Shown: positions 50,896 through 59,451 of the stretch, piece by piece | How positions within the stretch are numbered: the first letter of the stretch is position 1 | Layout: every line of letters begins with the position of its first letter | Assembly: GCF_900167915.1 (NCBI RefSeq) | Contig: NZ_FUYM01000005.1 | Span: 345,684 to 409,683 of the forward strand | DNA from: Rhizorhabdus histidinilytica | GTDB lineage: Bacteria > Pseudomonadota > Alphaproteobacteria > Sphingomonadales > Sphingomonadaceae | Reading direction: 5' to 3' | DNA: 64,000 bases | Notes under the pieces: generated by a model | What the model was told of the DNA's origin: nothing | Database searches by the model: none | Seen by the model: only the letters and a program-made list of their open reading frames with translations | Made by a program: the position numbers and the translations under genes

Positions 50896-52491
50896 TCAGC
50901 GCACCGGCTTGAAGCGGAAGGGGGGCACGTCCTCCTGGATGCGGTAGAGCGCGCCGCGCTCGCCGCCGTTCCAGATCAGCTTGAGCGACGGATCGTTGAT
51001 CGGCCAGCGATCGCGCGACGCGTTGATCAGCCACAGATAGTCGAAGGCGTCGCGCGGGAAGAGGGCGATCGAGCTTTCGATGCTGCGCGATCGGGGCGCG
51101 CGGCAGCGGCGCGGGCGCATCACCTGGGTCGGGTCCTCCGCATAGCCCTTGGCCGGGGCATATTTGATCGACAGCAGCTGCGCGCCCGCCATCGTCCACT
51201 GGCCGTTGACGAATGCCTCGCGCCGGACGATCGCCATCGCGCCGAGATGTTCGAGCCGCGGCGATTCCCAGCGCGACAGGCAGGGCAGGTCGACCAGTGC
51301 GAAGATGCGGGCGTTGCGGTCGACATGGTCGAGCGCGGCGAGCTGCTTCTCCTGATAGGCGGAGATGCCGGCGAACTGGACGGTCGCCTGCCAGACCCGG
51401 ACCCCGAAGATCGCCAGCGCGACCGCGGCAATGGCGCCCAGCGCAACCCTGTTGGTGGTGCGCGGCACCAGCCCGAGCACGCCGATCGCGACGACATAGG
51501 GGGCAAGCCGCATGTCGGCATAGGCCGATCCGATGACGATGCGCGGCATCAGGACATAGGCGATGATCAGCACCAGCGTGGCGACGCCGAGGGTGCGGCG
51601 CATGTCGACGCCGACCCTGCGCCAGCCGATCGATCCGATGCCGAACAGCACCAGCAGGATCAGCAGCGACACCAGCCAGATGTCGAATTCCATCCACTGG
51701 GTGCGCAGCGAGGAGACCAGATAGACATATTTGGCCTTCCAGTTGAACCAGTCCGCGGTCTCCCCCTGCACGTCGCCCGATCGCCACAGCAGCATCAGCA
51801 GCATCGGTGGGGCGAGCGGCAGGCAGTGGAGCGCGCCGCGCCACAGCGCCTCGACATAGCCGCGCCCCTCGACGTCGCGCATCCGCACGATCTCGGCCGA
51901 GAAGGCGAGCAGGCCGAGCACGCCCCAGGCGAAGCCGTGCGCCAGCCAGACCAGGCAGCCGATCGGCACGAACAGGATCGCGCGCAGCCGGACCCGGCCC
52001 ATCCGCGCCAGATAGAGCCACAGCGCGAAGGCGTTGAGCGCGAGCGCCATCGCCAGCACATAGTTGATGAAGCCCCACTGGAACGGCCAGCAATAGGCGA
52101 AGGGCGCGACGAGCCCGGCCGTCGCCGGCAGCCGGCCGTGGACCTCGCGCGCGATCAGCAGGAAGCCGGTCAGCGTCAGCGGCGGCACCATCATGACGAT
52201 CAGCTTCACGCCCAGCTCGAGCCCGAACAGCTTGGCCATCGGGATGATCAGCAGGTCGACGCCGAGATTGCCCATCAGCGCCCATTGGAAGCTGAAATAT
52301 TCGGTGAGCAGCGGCGAGGAGGGAGCGGACAGCTCCACCCTGTAGCGCCCCATATGCCCCATCAGGTCGACGAGCGGGGGAACCTCGGGCCGGATCAGCG
52401 GGATGATCGATATGATCGCGAGGAAGGCGATATACCAGGGTCGCGTCCACCAGCCGGACGGCGGCGTCAGAGGCGGGGTGGACCGGAACAT
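50896..52491 (-). CDS. Large polytopic membrane protein, candidate GtrC-like glycosyltransferase
   Basis: A 531-residue membrane protein with about ten hydrophobic segments and a soluble C-terminal part (about 380-531). The first loop has VDLMGHMGRYRVEL after a Pro-rich stretch, where GT-C enzymes carry acidic residues. I do not recognise a defined family. Size, topology and its place beside gtrA-gtrB fit the third, acceptor-specific component of a gtr system, but this is inference. It lies on the opposite strand, 95 nt downstream of the second GT-C paralogue. Confidence 0.65.
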   Translation of the reverse strand: MFRSTPPLTPPSGWWTRPWYIAFLAIISIIPLIRPEVPPLVDLMGHMGRYRVELSAPSSPLLTEYFSFQWALMGNLGVDLLIIPMAKLFGLELGVKLIVMMVPPLTLTGFLLIAREVHGRLPATAGLVAPFAYCWPFQWGFINYVLAMALALNAFALWLYLARMGRVRLRAILFVPIGCLVWLAHGFAWGVLGLLAFSAEIVRMRDVEGRGYVEALWRGALHCLPLAPPMLLMLLWRSGDVQGETADWFNWKAKYVYLVSSLRTQWMEFDIWLVSLLILLVLFGIGSIGWRRVGVDMRRTLGVATLVLIIAYVLMPRIVIGSAYADMRLAPYVVAIGVLGLVPRTTNRVALGAIAAVALAIFGVRVWQATVQFAGISAYQEKQLAALDHVDRNARIFALVDLPCLSRWESPRLEHLGAMAIVRREAFVNGQWTMAGAQLLSIKYAPAKGYAEDPTQVMRPRRCRAPRSRSIESSIALFPRDAFDYLWLINASRDRWPINDPSLKLIWNGGERGALYRIQEDVPPFRFKPVR

Positions 52492-52586
52492 CGGGACTCG
52501 CCCTTATGTCGGGCGTGAAAGGACGGCAAGGGGTTGGCGCGATTCCGGCGGGAATATCGGCCGCCCCGTCGGCGTATATCGCCGTT

Positions 52587-54353
52587 TCAGGACCGTCGCC
52601 GCCACAGCCGGAGCGTGCTCCCCTCCAGCGGCACCGGCTCCAGCCATTCCGGTGCTTCGCCATGGAGCAGCCGCGCCGCCAGCCCGTCACGCGCGGCGCC
52701 GGCATAGAGGCTCGCCTCGGTGCCGTCGGGGTCGATCAGCACATAGGTCATGCCGTGCGCCGCCATGATGCGATGCGCGACCTCGGGCGGCTGGGTGAAG
52801 GCCAGGATCACCCGACGGATTCCCTGCGAGCCGCGATGATGGCCGCTGCCGGCATAGCTATGCGGCGTGACGACCAACAGGCGCGGGGTCAGGTCGAGCC
52901 CTGTCAGGATCGAGCTGCGTGGCAGCCGCGCCAGCGGATCGAGGCTGCTGTTGAGAGCGATGCAGCAGGGTGCCAGCCCGGTCCTGTTCGCGACGGGCGC
53001 GACGCGATGCATGATCAGCGTGCCCGCCGCGACCGTCCCGATCGGCGACAGCATCAGGAAGGTCGCGGCCGAGGCGAGGACGCGGAGGGGCGGACGTTGC
53101 CAGCGATCGATCTTGCCCAGCAGCCTGGCGAGCAGCCAGGCGGTGCCGGGCAGGGCGCAGCCATGGGCGAAGCCGCCGGCGCGCTGGACGAGCAGTGCGA
53201 CCGCGAAGGCGGCGGCGAGGATTGCGGCCATGGTCAGCCAGTTGCGCGCTTCGTCCCGGGTCCGTGCGGCGCGCCAGGCGGCCAGCGTTCCGGCCAGGCC
53301 GATCGGCGGGAAGCCGATCAGCATGACCACATTGTCGACCGGCTGCCGCCAGACCGGCAGCCCTTCGAGGACCTTGTCGTACCAGAAGTGGCGCGACACC
53401 GGATCGAGCGTGGCGAACGGCCCGGCGAGACAGGTGGGCGCGGTTGCCGCGAGCAGCGCGACGCCGAGCGCCCCGGCCAGGACCAGCGCCGCGATCCGCG
53501 CGCCGACGCCGCCCCGCTCGGCGATCCGCAGCCCGATCGCGGCGGCGATCGGGGCGACGATCAGCGGCCCGAACCAGGCGGGGCTGACCGCGTCGCACCA
53601 ATATTGGCCCCAGGCGGGGCGCCCGTGAAAGCCGGCGAACAGGACGAGGCTGGCGCCGCCGAACGCCGCGGCGAAGGCGCGGAGCCGCTCGGTCTCGCCC
53701 CAGCACAGGCAGCGCAGCGCGAGCAGCAGCGCGATCGCCGCCGCTGCCGGCAGCGCCTCGAGCGAGACGGCGAGCCACAGCGCGGTGACGATGCCGCCCG
53801 TCGTCCCGCCGCGCAGCGGCCGGCGATCGAAGCAGGCCGCGACCGCGAACAGCCCCAGCGCGGTCTGCCAGCCATGATGGTCGATCCGCATCGGCAGGAC
53901 GTGGAACAGGATCATCGGTGCGGTCGCGGCCAGCGTCGCCGCGAGCAGCGCCGCGCGCCGGCTGGCGAGCCGCGCGGTGGCGAGCGCGACCGCCGACAGC
54001 GTTCCCGCGAAGGTGATCAGCGGCACCGCACAGGCGGCGGCGCGCTCGGCGACCGCCCCGCCGAGCAGCGGCTGGAGCAGCAGGATCAGCGCCGCGATCG
54101 GCAGGTCGACGATCCGCGACCAGTGCATCGGTACGCCGTGCGGCGGATCGATGCGGTACTGGGTGACGTCGAAGAAGCTCTGTCCGCCCAGCCAGTCGCG
54201 GACCTGCTGGAGCCGCAGATAATCGTCGGGGTCCCACATTTCGAGTGGGGCGATGCGGCTGTAGGCAACGGCCAGCAGCACCGTCGCCGCGAGTGCCCAG
54301 AGCGCGGCGACGCCGAGGACCAGGCGGCGGGGAGAGAGGGAGCTGTCAGTCAT
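52587..54353 (-). CDS. GT-C-fold-like polytopic membrane protein, paralogue 2
   Basis: A 588-residue paralogue of the protein at 46607-48415. Shared motifs are DPDDYLRL (41-48), HWSRIVDLPIA (77-87) and MRIDHHGWQ (155-163), in the same order and spacing, followed by many hydrophobic helices and a soluble C-terminal end with a WLEPVPL segment (the first has WLEPVEL). A polyprenyl-phosphate-sugar-dependent transferase is the best guess. The ribosome site GGGAGGGGAG at the ATG 54353 lies inside a palindromic repeat (54358-54379). Confidence 0.72.
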   Translation of the reverse strand: MTDSSLSPRRLVLGVAALWALAATVLLAVAYSRIAPLEMWDPDDYLRLQQVRDWLGGQSFFDVTQYRIDPPHGVPMHWSRIVDLPIAALILLLQPLLGGAVAERAAACAVPLITFAGTLSAVALATARLASRRAALLAATLAATAPMILFHVLPMRIDHHGWQTALGLFAVAACFDRRPLRGGTTGGIVTALWLAVSLEALPAAAAIALLLALRCLCWGETERLRAFAAAFGGASLVLFAGFHGRPAWGQYWCDAVSPAWFGPLIVAPIAAAIGLRIAERGGVGARIAALVLAGALGVALLAATAPTCLAGPFATLDPVSRHFWYDKVLEGLPVWRQPVDNVVMLIGFPPIGLAGTLAAWRAARTRDEARNWLTMAAILAAAFAVALLVQRAGGFAHGCALPGTAWLLARLLGKIDRWQRPPLRVLASAATFLMLSPIGTVAAGTLIMHRVAPVANRTGLAPCCIALNSSLDPLARLPRSSILTGLDLTPRLLVVTPHSYAGSGHHRGSQGIRRVILAFTQPPEVAHRIMAAHGMTYVLIDPDGTEASLYAGAARDGLAARLLHGEAPEWLEPVPLEGSTLRLWRRRS

Positions 54354-54357
54354 ATCT

Positions 54358-54500
54358 CCCCTCCCTTTCAAGGGAGGGGGTTAGGGGGTGGGTGGCGAGC
54401 GCAGCGAGCCTGCGCCGGCCGTCCCGCAGAACTCCGCCAAGGGGGATCGACCGCCTTGGCTGCGTCACCCACCCCTTGCCCCTCCCTTGAAAGGGAGGGG
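54358..54500. repeat. Long inverted element bounded by CCCCTCCCTT palindromes
   Basis: Two palindromes, CCCCTCCCTT-TC-AAGGGAGGGG (54358-54379) and CCCCTCCCTT-GA-AAGGGAGGGG (54479-54500), face each other. GGGGTGGGTG (54385-54394) pairs with CACCCACCCC (54466-54475). A third copy of the end palindrome is at 60775-60796. The element lies between the flavoprotein and GT-C genes and supplies the ribosome-binding site of the latter. Confidence 0.7.
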
Positions 54501-54515
54501 AGGGAAAGGGGAAGG

Positions 54516-56051
54516 TCACGCCGCCTTCCGGTCGGCGATCCGGGTCGGCACCGCGCGTTCGGAGCGGAGCGCGGCGGCGACGCCGGCGTCGTCGCCCTCG
54601 CTGCCGGCCTCGTGATATTCGGCGTCCTCGTTGACCGCCCAGACGTCGTGGCGGCGGGCGCCGGCGGCGATGTTGCGCGCGGTCAGCATCGCCGTCATCA
54701 TCGCATGGTCCTGGTTGTTGTAGCGGTGCATGCCGTTGCGGCCGACGAAGTGGAGCGTCGGGTAGCGCGCCTCCAGCTCGCCGCGTACCGCGGCGACATG
54801 GGCGGCATAGTCGTCGTCATAGACCGGATAGGCCTTCTCCTGCCGGACGACCGCGCCGCCCACCACGGCGGCCGGGTCGCACAGGCCGAGCTGCGCCAGC
54901 TCCCGCGTCGCCAGTGCGACGAGATCCTCGTCCGACGAGGACCACAGGCCGTCGCCCTCGAAGCAGAAATATTCGAGTCCGACGCAGGCCAGCGCCGGAT
55001 CGGGCACCATCTCGGGCGACCAGCTCCGGAAATTCTGGATGCGGCCGACCTGCACCCGGTCGTCATGGATGTAGATCCAGTTGTCGGGGAACAGGTCGTC
55101 CGACCGGATCATCAGCGCGACGGTCAGGAAGTCGCGATAGTGGAGCGCCATCGCGTCGGACAGCGTCGCCGGCAGCGGATGGATGCGGCTCGCCAGCTCG
55201 CGCATCGGCGCGGAGCTGATGACATGGTCGGCGGTCAGCATCGCCAGCCGGCCGTCGCGCCCCATCGCGGCGACCCGCCACAGCCCGGCGGTCTCGTCCC
55301 AGGAAAGCTGGTGGAGCATGTGCCCCATCAGCAGGCTGTTGCCCTGCTCCAGGATGCGGTCGCGCGCGGCGTCCCACATCATGCCGGGCCCCTTGCGCGG
55401 ATAGCGGAAGCTTTCGAGCAGGGTCTTGGCCTGCATCCCGTCATTGGGCCGCTTGTTGAGGCCCAGCGAGCGGCGGACGCCGTCCCATACCGCCTTGCCG
55501 AGGCTCAGCCCCTTGATGCGCTGGGCCGCCCAGTCGGCCGACATCTCGTCGCACGGCATGCCCCACACCTTCTCGGTATAGGTCTTGAAGAAGATGCCGA
55601 ACAGGCGGGCGCCGAACTGGTTGACGACCCATTGCTCGAAGCTCTTCACCTCCTTGTGGGGGAACAGCTTCCAGCGGAAGAAGCTGGCCATGCACAGCGT
55701 CGACTGCCACAGGCCCAGGTTGCGCAGCGCCTCGAAGGCGCGGAGCGGATAGCTGTAATATTTGCCGCGATAATAGATGCGGCTCATCCGCGGCCGTTCG
55801 ATGAAGTCGTCGGGCAGCAGCTCGTTCCACAGGTCGACGACCTCGCGCGACTTGGAGAAGAAGCGGTGGCCGCCGATGTCGAATCGGAAGCCCTGGTGCT
55901 CGACGGTGCGGCTGATCCCGCCGACCTGCTCGGGGTCCTTCTCGATCAGGGTGACGGTGAAGCCCTGCTTGCCGAGCATATAGCCGGCGGTCAGCCCCGC
56001 GGGCCCCGCCCCGATGATCGCAACGTCGACATGGTGGGAGGCGCGCGGCAT
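54516..56051 (-). CDS. NAD(P)/FAD-dependent oxidoreductase, UDP-galactopyranose-mutase-like
   Basis: A 511-residue flavoprotein. The dinucleotide fold IIGAGPAGLTAGYML (12-26) is followed by GGISRTVEHQGFRFDIGGHRF, seen as GGISRTVEH and FDIGGHRFF, and the C-terminal FVGRNGMHRYNNQDHAM closes the FAD site. The pattern is that of the UGM/protoporphyrinogen-oxidase-like superfamily common in polysaccharide loci, where members interconvert or oxidise sugar nucleotides or lipid-linked sugars. The exact reaction is unknown. It is upstream of the second GT-C gene on the same strand. Confidence 0.82.
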   Translation of the reverse strand: MPRASHHVDVAIIGAGPAGLTAGYMLGKQGFTVTLIEKDPEQVGGISRTVEHQGFRFDIGGHRFFSKSREVVDLWNELLPDDFIERPRMSRIYYRGKYYSYPLRAFEALRNLGLWQSTLCMASFFRWKLFPHKEVKSFEQWVVNQFGARLFGIFFKTYTEKVWGMPCDEMSADWAAQRIKGLSLGKAVWDGVRRSLGLNKRPNDGMQAKTLLESFRYPRKGPGMMWDAARDRILEQGNSLLMGHMLHQLSWDETAGLWRVAAMGRDGRLAMLTADHVISSAPMRELASRIHPLPATLSDAMALHYRDFLTVALMIRSDDLFPDNWIYIHDDRVQVGRIQNFRSWSPEMVPDPALACVGLEYFCFEGDGLWSSSDEDLVALATRELAQLGLCDPAAVVGGAVVRQEKAYPVYDDDYAAHVAAVRGELEARYPTLHFVGRNGMHRYNNQDHAMMTAMLTARNIAAGARRHDVWAVNEDAEYHEAGSEGDDAGVAAALRSERAVPTRIADRKAA

Positions 56052-56169
56052 CGAAGGTCCCTCATATCCGGATATCCACCGATGCCATGGCCGACGAGCC
56101 GCTAAGACATGGTTAACGGCGGGTCGACGCGGCTGGTCAAAGCCGGCCCGCTGGCTTAGCCATCGTCCC

Positions 56170-57555
56170 GTGACCCTATCTGCCAGGAACCGGCCTTTCC
56201 GGATCGCGCTGCTATCGCTGGCCCTGCTGTCGCTGGTCGGAGCAGCGCCGCCACCCGCGAACGCCGACGAAGCGCTCAGCCTCTATGCCGACGCGACCGT
56301 CATCGACGGCACCGGCGCTCCGCCGCGCGCGCATCAGGACATCCTCGTGCGCGGGCAGCGGATCGTCGCGGTCGCGCCGCACGGCACGATCGCCCAGGCG
56401 GAGGGGGCGAAGCGCATCGACCTGTCGGGACGCTTCGTGATGCCGGGGCTGATCGACACCCATGTCCACCTCGCAACGCCTCCCGACGACGCCAGGGCGC
56501 GCGCGATCCTGCGCCGCAACCTCTATGGCGGGGTGACGGCGGTGCGCGACATGGCCGATGACGTGCGGCCGGTGGCCGAACTCGGCCGCGCCGCGCTGGC
56601 GGGGGAGATCGCCGCGCCCGATATCTATTACACCGCGCTGATGGCGGGCCCACCCTTCTTCCAGGACCCCCGCGTGCTCGCGGTGACGCTGGGCGTCACG
56701 CCGGGCAAGGCGCCCTGGATGCAGGCGATCGACGACCGCACCGACCTCAGGACCGCGGTGACGCTGGCGCGCGGCACCTCGGCCACCGCGATCAAGATCT
56801 ATGCCGACCTGCCGCCGCGCCTCGTCAAGGCGATCACGGCCGAGGCGCATCGCCAGAATATACCGGTCTGGGCGCACAGCGCGGTATTCCCGACGCGCCC
56901 GGCCGATGTGATCGCGGCCGGTGCCGACACGGTCAGCCATGTCTGCTACCTCGCCTATCAGGTCGAGCCGGTGATGCTCGCCGCCTATGAGGACCGCACC
57001 CCCGTAAACGAGGCGCTGCTCGCGCCCGAAGGCGATGATCCGGTGATCGCCGGCCTGTACCGCGCGATGCTGAAGCGCGGCACGATCCTCGATGCGACCG
57101 GCAGCCTGTTCGTCCGGTACGACAAGGCACGGCAGCAGCATCCGGAGAAACGGCGGCTGCGCTGCAGCGGCGCGGCGACCACCCGGCTGACGCGGCAGGC
57201 GTGGAAGGCGGGGGTGCCGATCTCGACCGGCACCGACTTCGTCCGGGGCTATCGCAGCGACTGGCCCGACGTGCATGAGGAGCTTTTCTTCCTCGCCCGC
57301 GACGTCGGCATGCCGCCGCTCGCGGTGATCCGGTCGGCGACGCTGGTCGGCGCGCAGGCGGCGGGGCAGGCGGCGGAGATGGGATCGATCGAGCCGGGCA
57401 AGCTTGCCAATTTCCTGGTGCTGGCCGCCGATCCGGCCGCCGACATCGGCAATATCCGGACGATCGAGACGGTGGTGAAACGCGGCCGCGCCTATCCGCG
57501 CGGCGACTATCGGCCGACGACAAAGGCGGAAATGGGGGACGGCGATGACGATTGA
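56170..57555 (+). CDS. Exported amidohydrolase family protein
   Basis: A 461-residue metal-dependent hydrolase with a signal peptide (about 10-32). The metal site starts at HVH (98-100, in GLIDTHVHL), with a Lys in TAIKIYADLPP, His in PVWAHSA and Asp in STGTDF. These exported enzymes are often imidazolonepropionase- or prolidase-like. The start is taken as the GTG at 56170, which gives the signal peptide. It overlaps the M19 dipeptidase by 11 nt, so the two may act on related dipeptide-like substrates. Confidence 0.85.
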   Translation: MTLSARNRPFRIALLSLALLSLVGAAPPPANADEALSLYADATVIDGTGAPPRAHQDILVRGQRIVAVAPHGTIAQAEGAKRIDLSGRFVMPGLIDTHVHLATPPDDARARAILRRNLYGGVTAVRDMADDVRPVAELGRAALAGEIAAPDIYYTALMAGPPFFQDPRVLAVTLGVTPGKAPWMQAIDDRTDLRTAVTLARGTSATAIKIYADLPPRLVKAITAEAHRQNIPVWAHSAVFPTRPADVIAAGADTVSHVCYLAYQVEPVMLAAYEDRTPVNEALLAPEGDDPVIAGLYRAMLKRGTILDATGSLFVRYDKARQQHPEKRRLRCSGAATTRLTRQAWKAGVPISTGTDFVRGYRSDWPDVHEELFFLARDVGMPPLAVIRSATLVGAQAAGQAAEMGSIEPGKLANFLVLAADPAADIGNIRTIETVVKRGRAYPRGDYRPTTKAEMGDGDDD

Positions 57556-58678
57556 ACGACGCGAATTCCTGACGCTCGCCGCCGCGACGGCGGCGACGGC
57601 GGCCCTGCCGGGTCCGCTGCTGGCCGCGGCTGCGGCCGACCCGTTGAAGGGCCGGATCGTGGTCAATGCGCTCGGCGGGCTCGGCGATCCCAACGATCGC
57701 GGTGACGGGATGGTCCCTCGCGTCAGCCCGCGCGTACTGACGGAGGCGCATGCCTCGGGGCTGACCGCGGTCAACATCACGCTCGGCTATGTGTCGGGCC
57801 CCGCCGATCCGTTCGAGGCGAGCGTGCGCGACATCGCCGCGACCGACCGGCTGGTGCGCGAGCAGGACCGGGACCTGGTCAAGATACTGACCGCCGCCGA
57901 CATCCGCCGCGCCCGGGCGGAGGGCAAGGTCGGGCTGATCTACGGTTTCCAGAACGGCGCGATGATGGGCAAGGACGTCGGCCGCGCCGACATCTTCGCG
58001 AATCTCGGCGTGCGCATCTTTCAGCTCACCTACAATCCCGCCAACCAGATCGGCGACGGATCGATGGCGCCCGGGAATCGGGGCATCACCCCGTTCGGGC
58101 GGGAGCTGATCGCCCGGCTCAACGATCTGCGGGTGATGGTCGACCTGTCGCACAGCGGCGAGCGGACCTGCCTGGAGGCGGCCCGCGCCTCGCGCGCGCC
58201 GATCTCGATCAACCATACGGGCTGCCGCGCACTGGTCGACCTGCCGCGCAACAAGACCGACGCCGAGCTGCGGCTGGTGGCCGAGCGGGGCGGCTTCGTC
58301 GGCATCTATTTCATGCCCTTCCTCAACGTGACCGGCCATGCCCGCGCCGAGGACGTCGTCGCGCATATCGATCATGCGGTGAATGTCTGCGGCGAGGATC
58401 ATGTCGGCATCGGCACCGACGGCGACGTCACCCAGATCGACGACCTCAAGCGCTATGAGGCCGCGCTTGCCAAGGAGATCGCCGGGCGCCGCGCCGCCGG
58501 GATCAGTGCGGCGGGCGAGCGGCCCGACACCTACCCCTTCGTCGTCGACCTGCGCGGGCCGGACCAGTTCCGCAAGCTTGTCCGGCTGCTCCAGGCGAAG
58601 GGCTATGGCAGCGCCAGGATAGAGAAGATCCTCGGTGCCAATTTCCTGCGCTACGCCGAGACGGTCTGGGGCGCCTGA
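57545..58678 (+). CDS. Membrane dipeptidase (peptidase M19) with Tat-like signal
   Basis: A 377-residue renal-dipeptidase-type enzyme. The N-terminus IERREFLTLAAATAATAALP is a Tat-like signal (Arg-Arg-x-Phe-Leu). Zinc-site features include VDLSHSGERTC and SINHTGCRAL (His residues), and GIGTDGD near residue 295. M19 peptidases cleave dipeptides, including D-amino-acid or beta-lactam-like ones. It is translationally coupled to the amidohydrolase. The first HxD pair typical of family members is not evident near the start, so the metal site may differ. Confidence 0.85.
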   Translation: MTIERREFLTLAAATAATAALPGPLLAAAAADPLKGRIVVNALGGLGDPNDRGDGMVPRVSPRVLTEAHASGLTAVNITLGYVSGPADPFEASVRDIAATDRLVREQDRDLVKILTAADIRRARAEGKVGLIYGFQNGAMMGKDVGRADIFANLGVRIFQLTYNPANQIGDGSMAPGNRGITPFGRELIARLNDLRVMVDLSHSGERTCLEAARASRAPISINHTGCRALVDLPRNKTDAELRLVAERGGFVGIYFMPFLNVTGHARAEDVVAHIDHAVNVCGEDHVGIGTDGDVTQIDDLKRYEAALAKEIAGRRAAGISAAGERPDTYPFVVDLRGPDQFRKLVRLLQAKGYGSARIEKILGANFLRYAETVWGA

Positions 58679-58687
58679 GCGGCCGGT

Positions 58688-59368
58688 TCAGGCCGGCATC
58701 GGTTCGGCCGGCTCCGCCGCGAAGGAGGCGAGCTGGGCGGCGTGCGCCGCCTGGAAGGCCGGGCGCGCGGTGCAGCGGTCGCGATAGGCGGCGAGGGCTG
58801 GGAATTCGGCCATCAGCGCATCGTCCGACACCTCGCGCAGCACCGTCGCCATGATGATGTCGGCGGCGGTGAAACCGCTCTCCAGATAGTCCTTGTCGCC
58901 GAGCCAGTCGGCGAGTGCGGCGAGGCGCGTGCGCAGCGTCTCGATCACCTGCGGGCGGCGCAGGCGGCCCCATTCGGCATCGGGGTTGAAGGTGTCGATG
59001 TCGACGAGGTCGAAGACGAAGGGCTCGACGCTGTTGAGCGCCGCCGTCACCCAGGTCAGCACGCGTGCGCGGCCCTGTGCGGTGCGCGGCATCAGCCGCT
59101 CGCTGCGCTCGGCGATGCGCAGCACCATCGCGCCGCTCTCGAACATCTGCACTTCCTCGTCGCGATAGGCGGGGACCTGGCCGAACGGCTGCTCACGGCG
59201 ATAGTCCGCGCCCTTCGCCGTCTCGAAGCCGATCAGCCGCTCGCGATAGCCGAGCCCCGCCTCCTCGCAGGCCCAGCGCGGCCGCAGGTCGCGGACGAAG
59301 CCGCGTGCGAAATCGGGCACCCAGGCGAAGCCGGTGATCTCGATGGCGGCGTTCTGGTCGATCGGCAT
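58688..59368 (-). CDS. Glutathione S-transferase family protein
   Basis: A 226-residue GST-fold protein. The thioredoxin-like half has RPRWACEEAGLGYRERL and FGQVPAYRDEEVQMFESGAM, with the cis-Pro and the ESGA loop that binds glutathione. The helical half has DYLESGFTAADIIMATVLRE, with the conserved N-capping box. The substrate is unknown. It converges with the dipeptidase with 9 nt between the stops. A weak ribosome site precedes the ATG at 59368. Confidence 0.9.
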   Translation of the reverse strand: MPIDQNAAIEITGFAWVPDFARGFVRDLRPRWACEEAGLGYRERLIGFETAKGADYRREQPFGQVPAYRDEEVQMFESGAMVLRIAERSERLMPRTAQGRARVLTWVTAALNSVEPFVFDLVDIDTFNPDAEWGRLRRPQVIETLRTRLAALADWLGDKDYLESGFTAADIIMATVLREVSDDALMAEFPALAAYRDRCTARPAFQAAHAAQLASFAAEPAEPMPA

Positions 59369-59451
59369 GACGGACTCCTCTCTCGCTCTGTGGGATAAGA
59401 AAGGTTGATATCAACATATTGGAAGGCTGTCAAAGGCCGGCCTCGGGATTC

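Noticed and set aside
52506..56105. A 1199-codon open frame opposite the GT-C and flavoprotein genes
   Set aside because: The sequence is Arg/Asp/Gln-rich low-complexity translation of the complement of recognisable genes.
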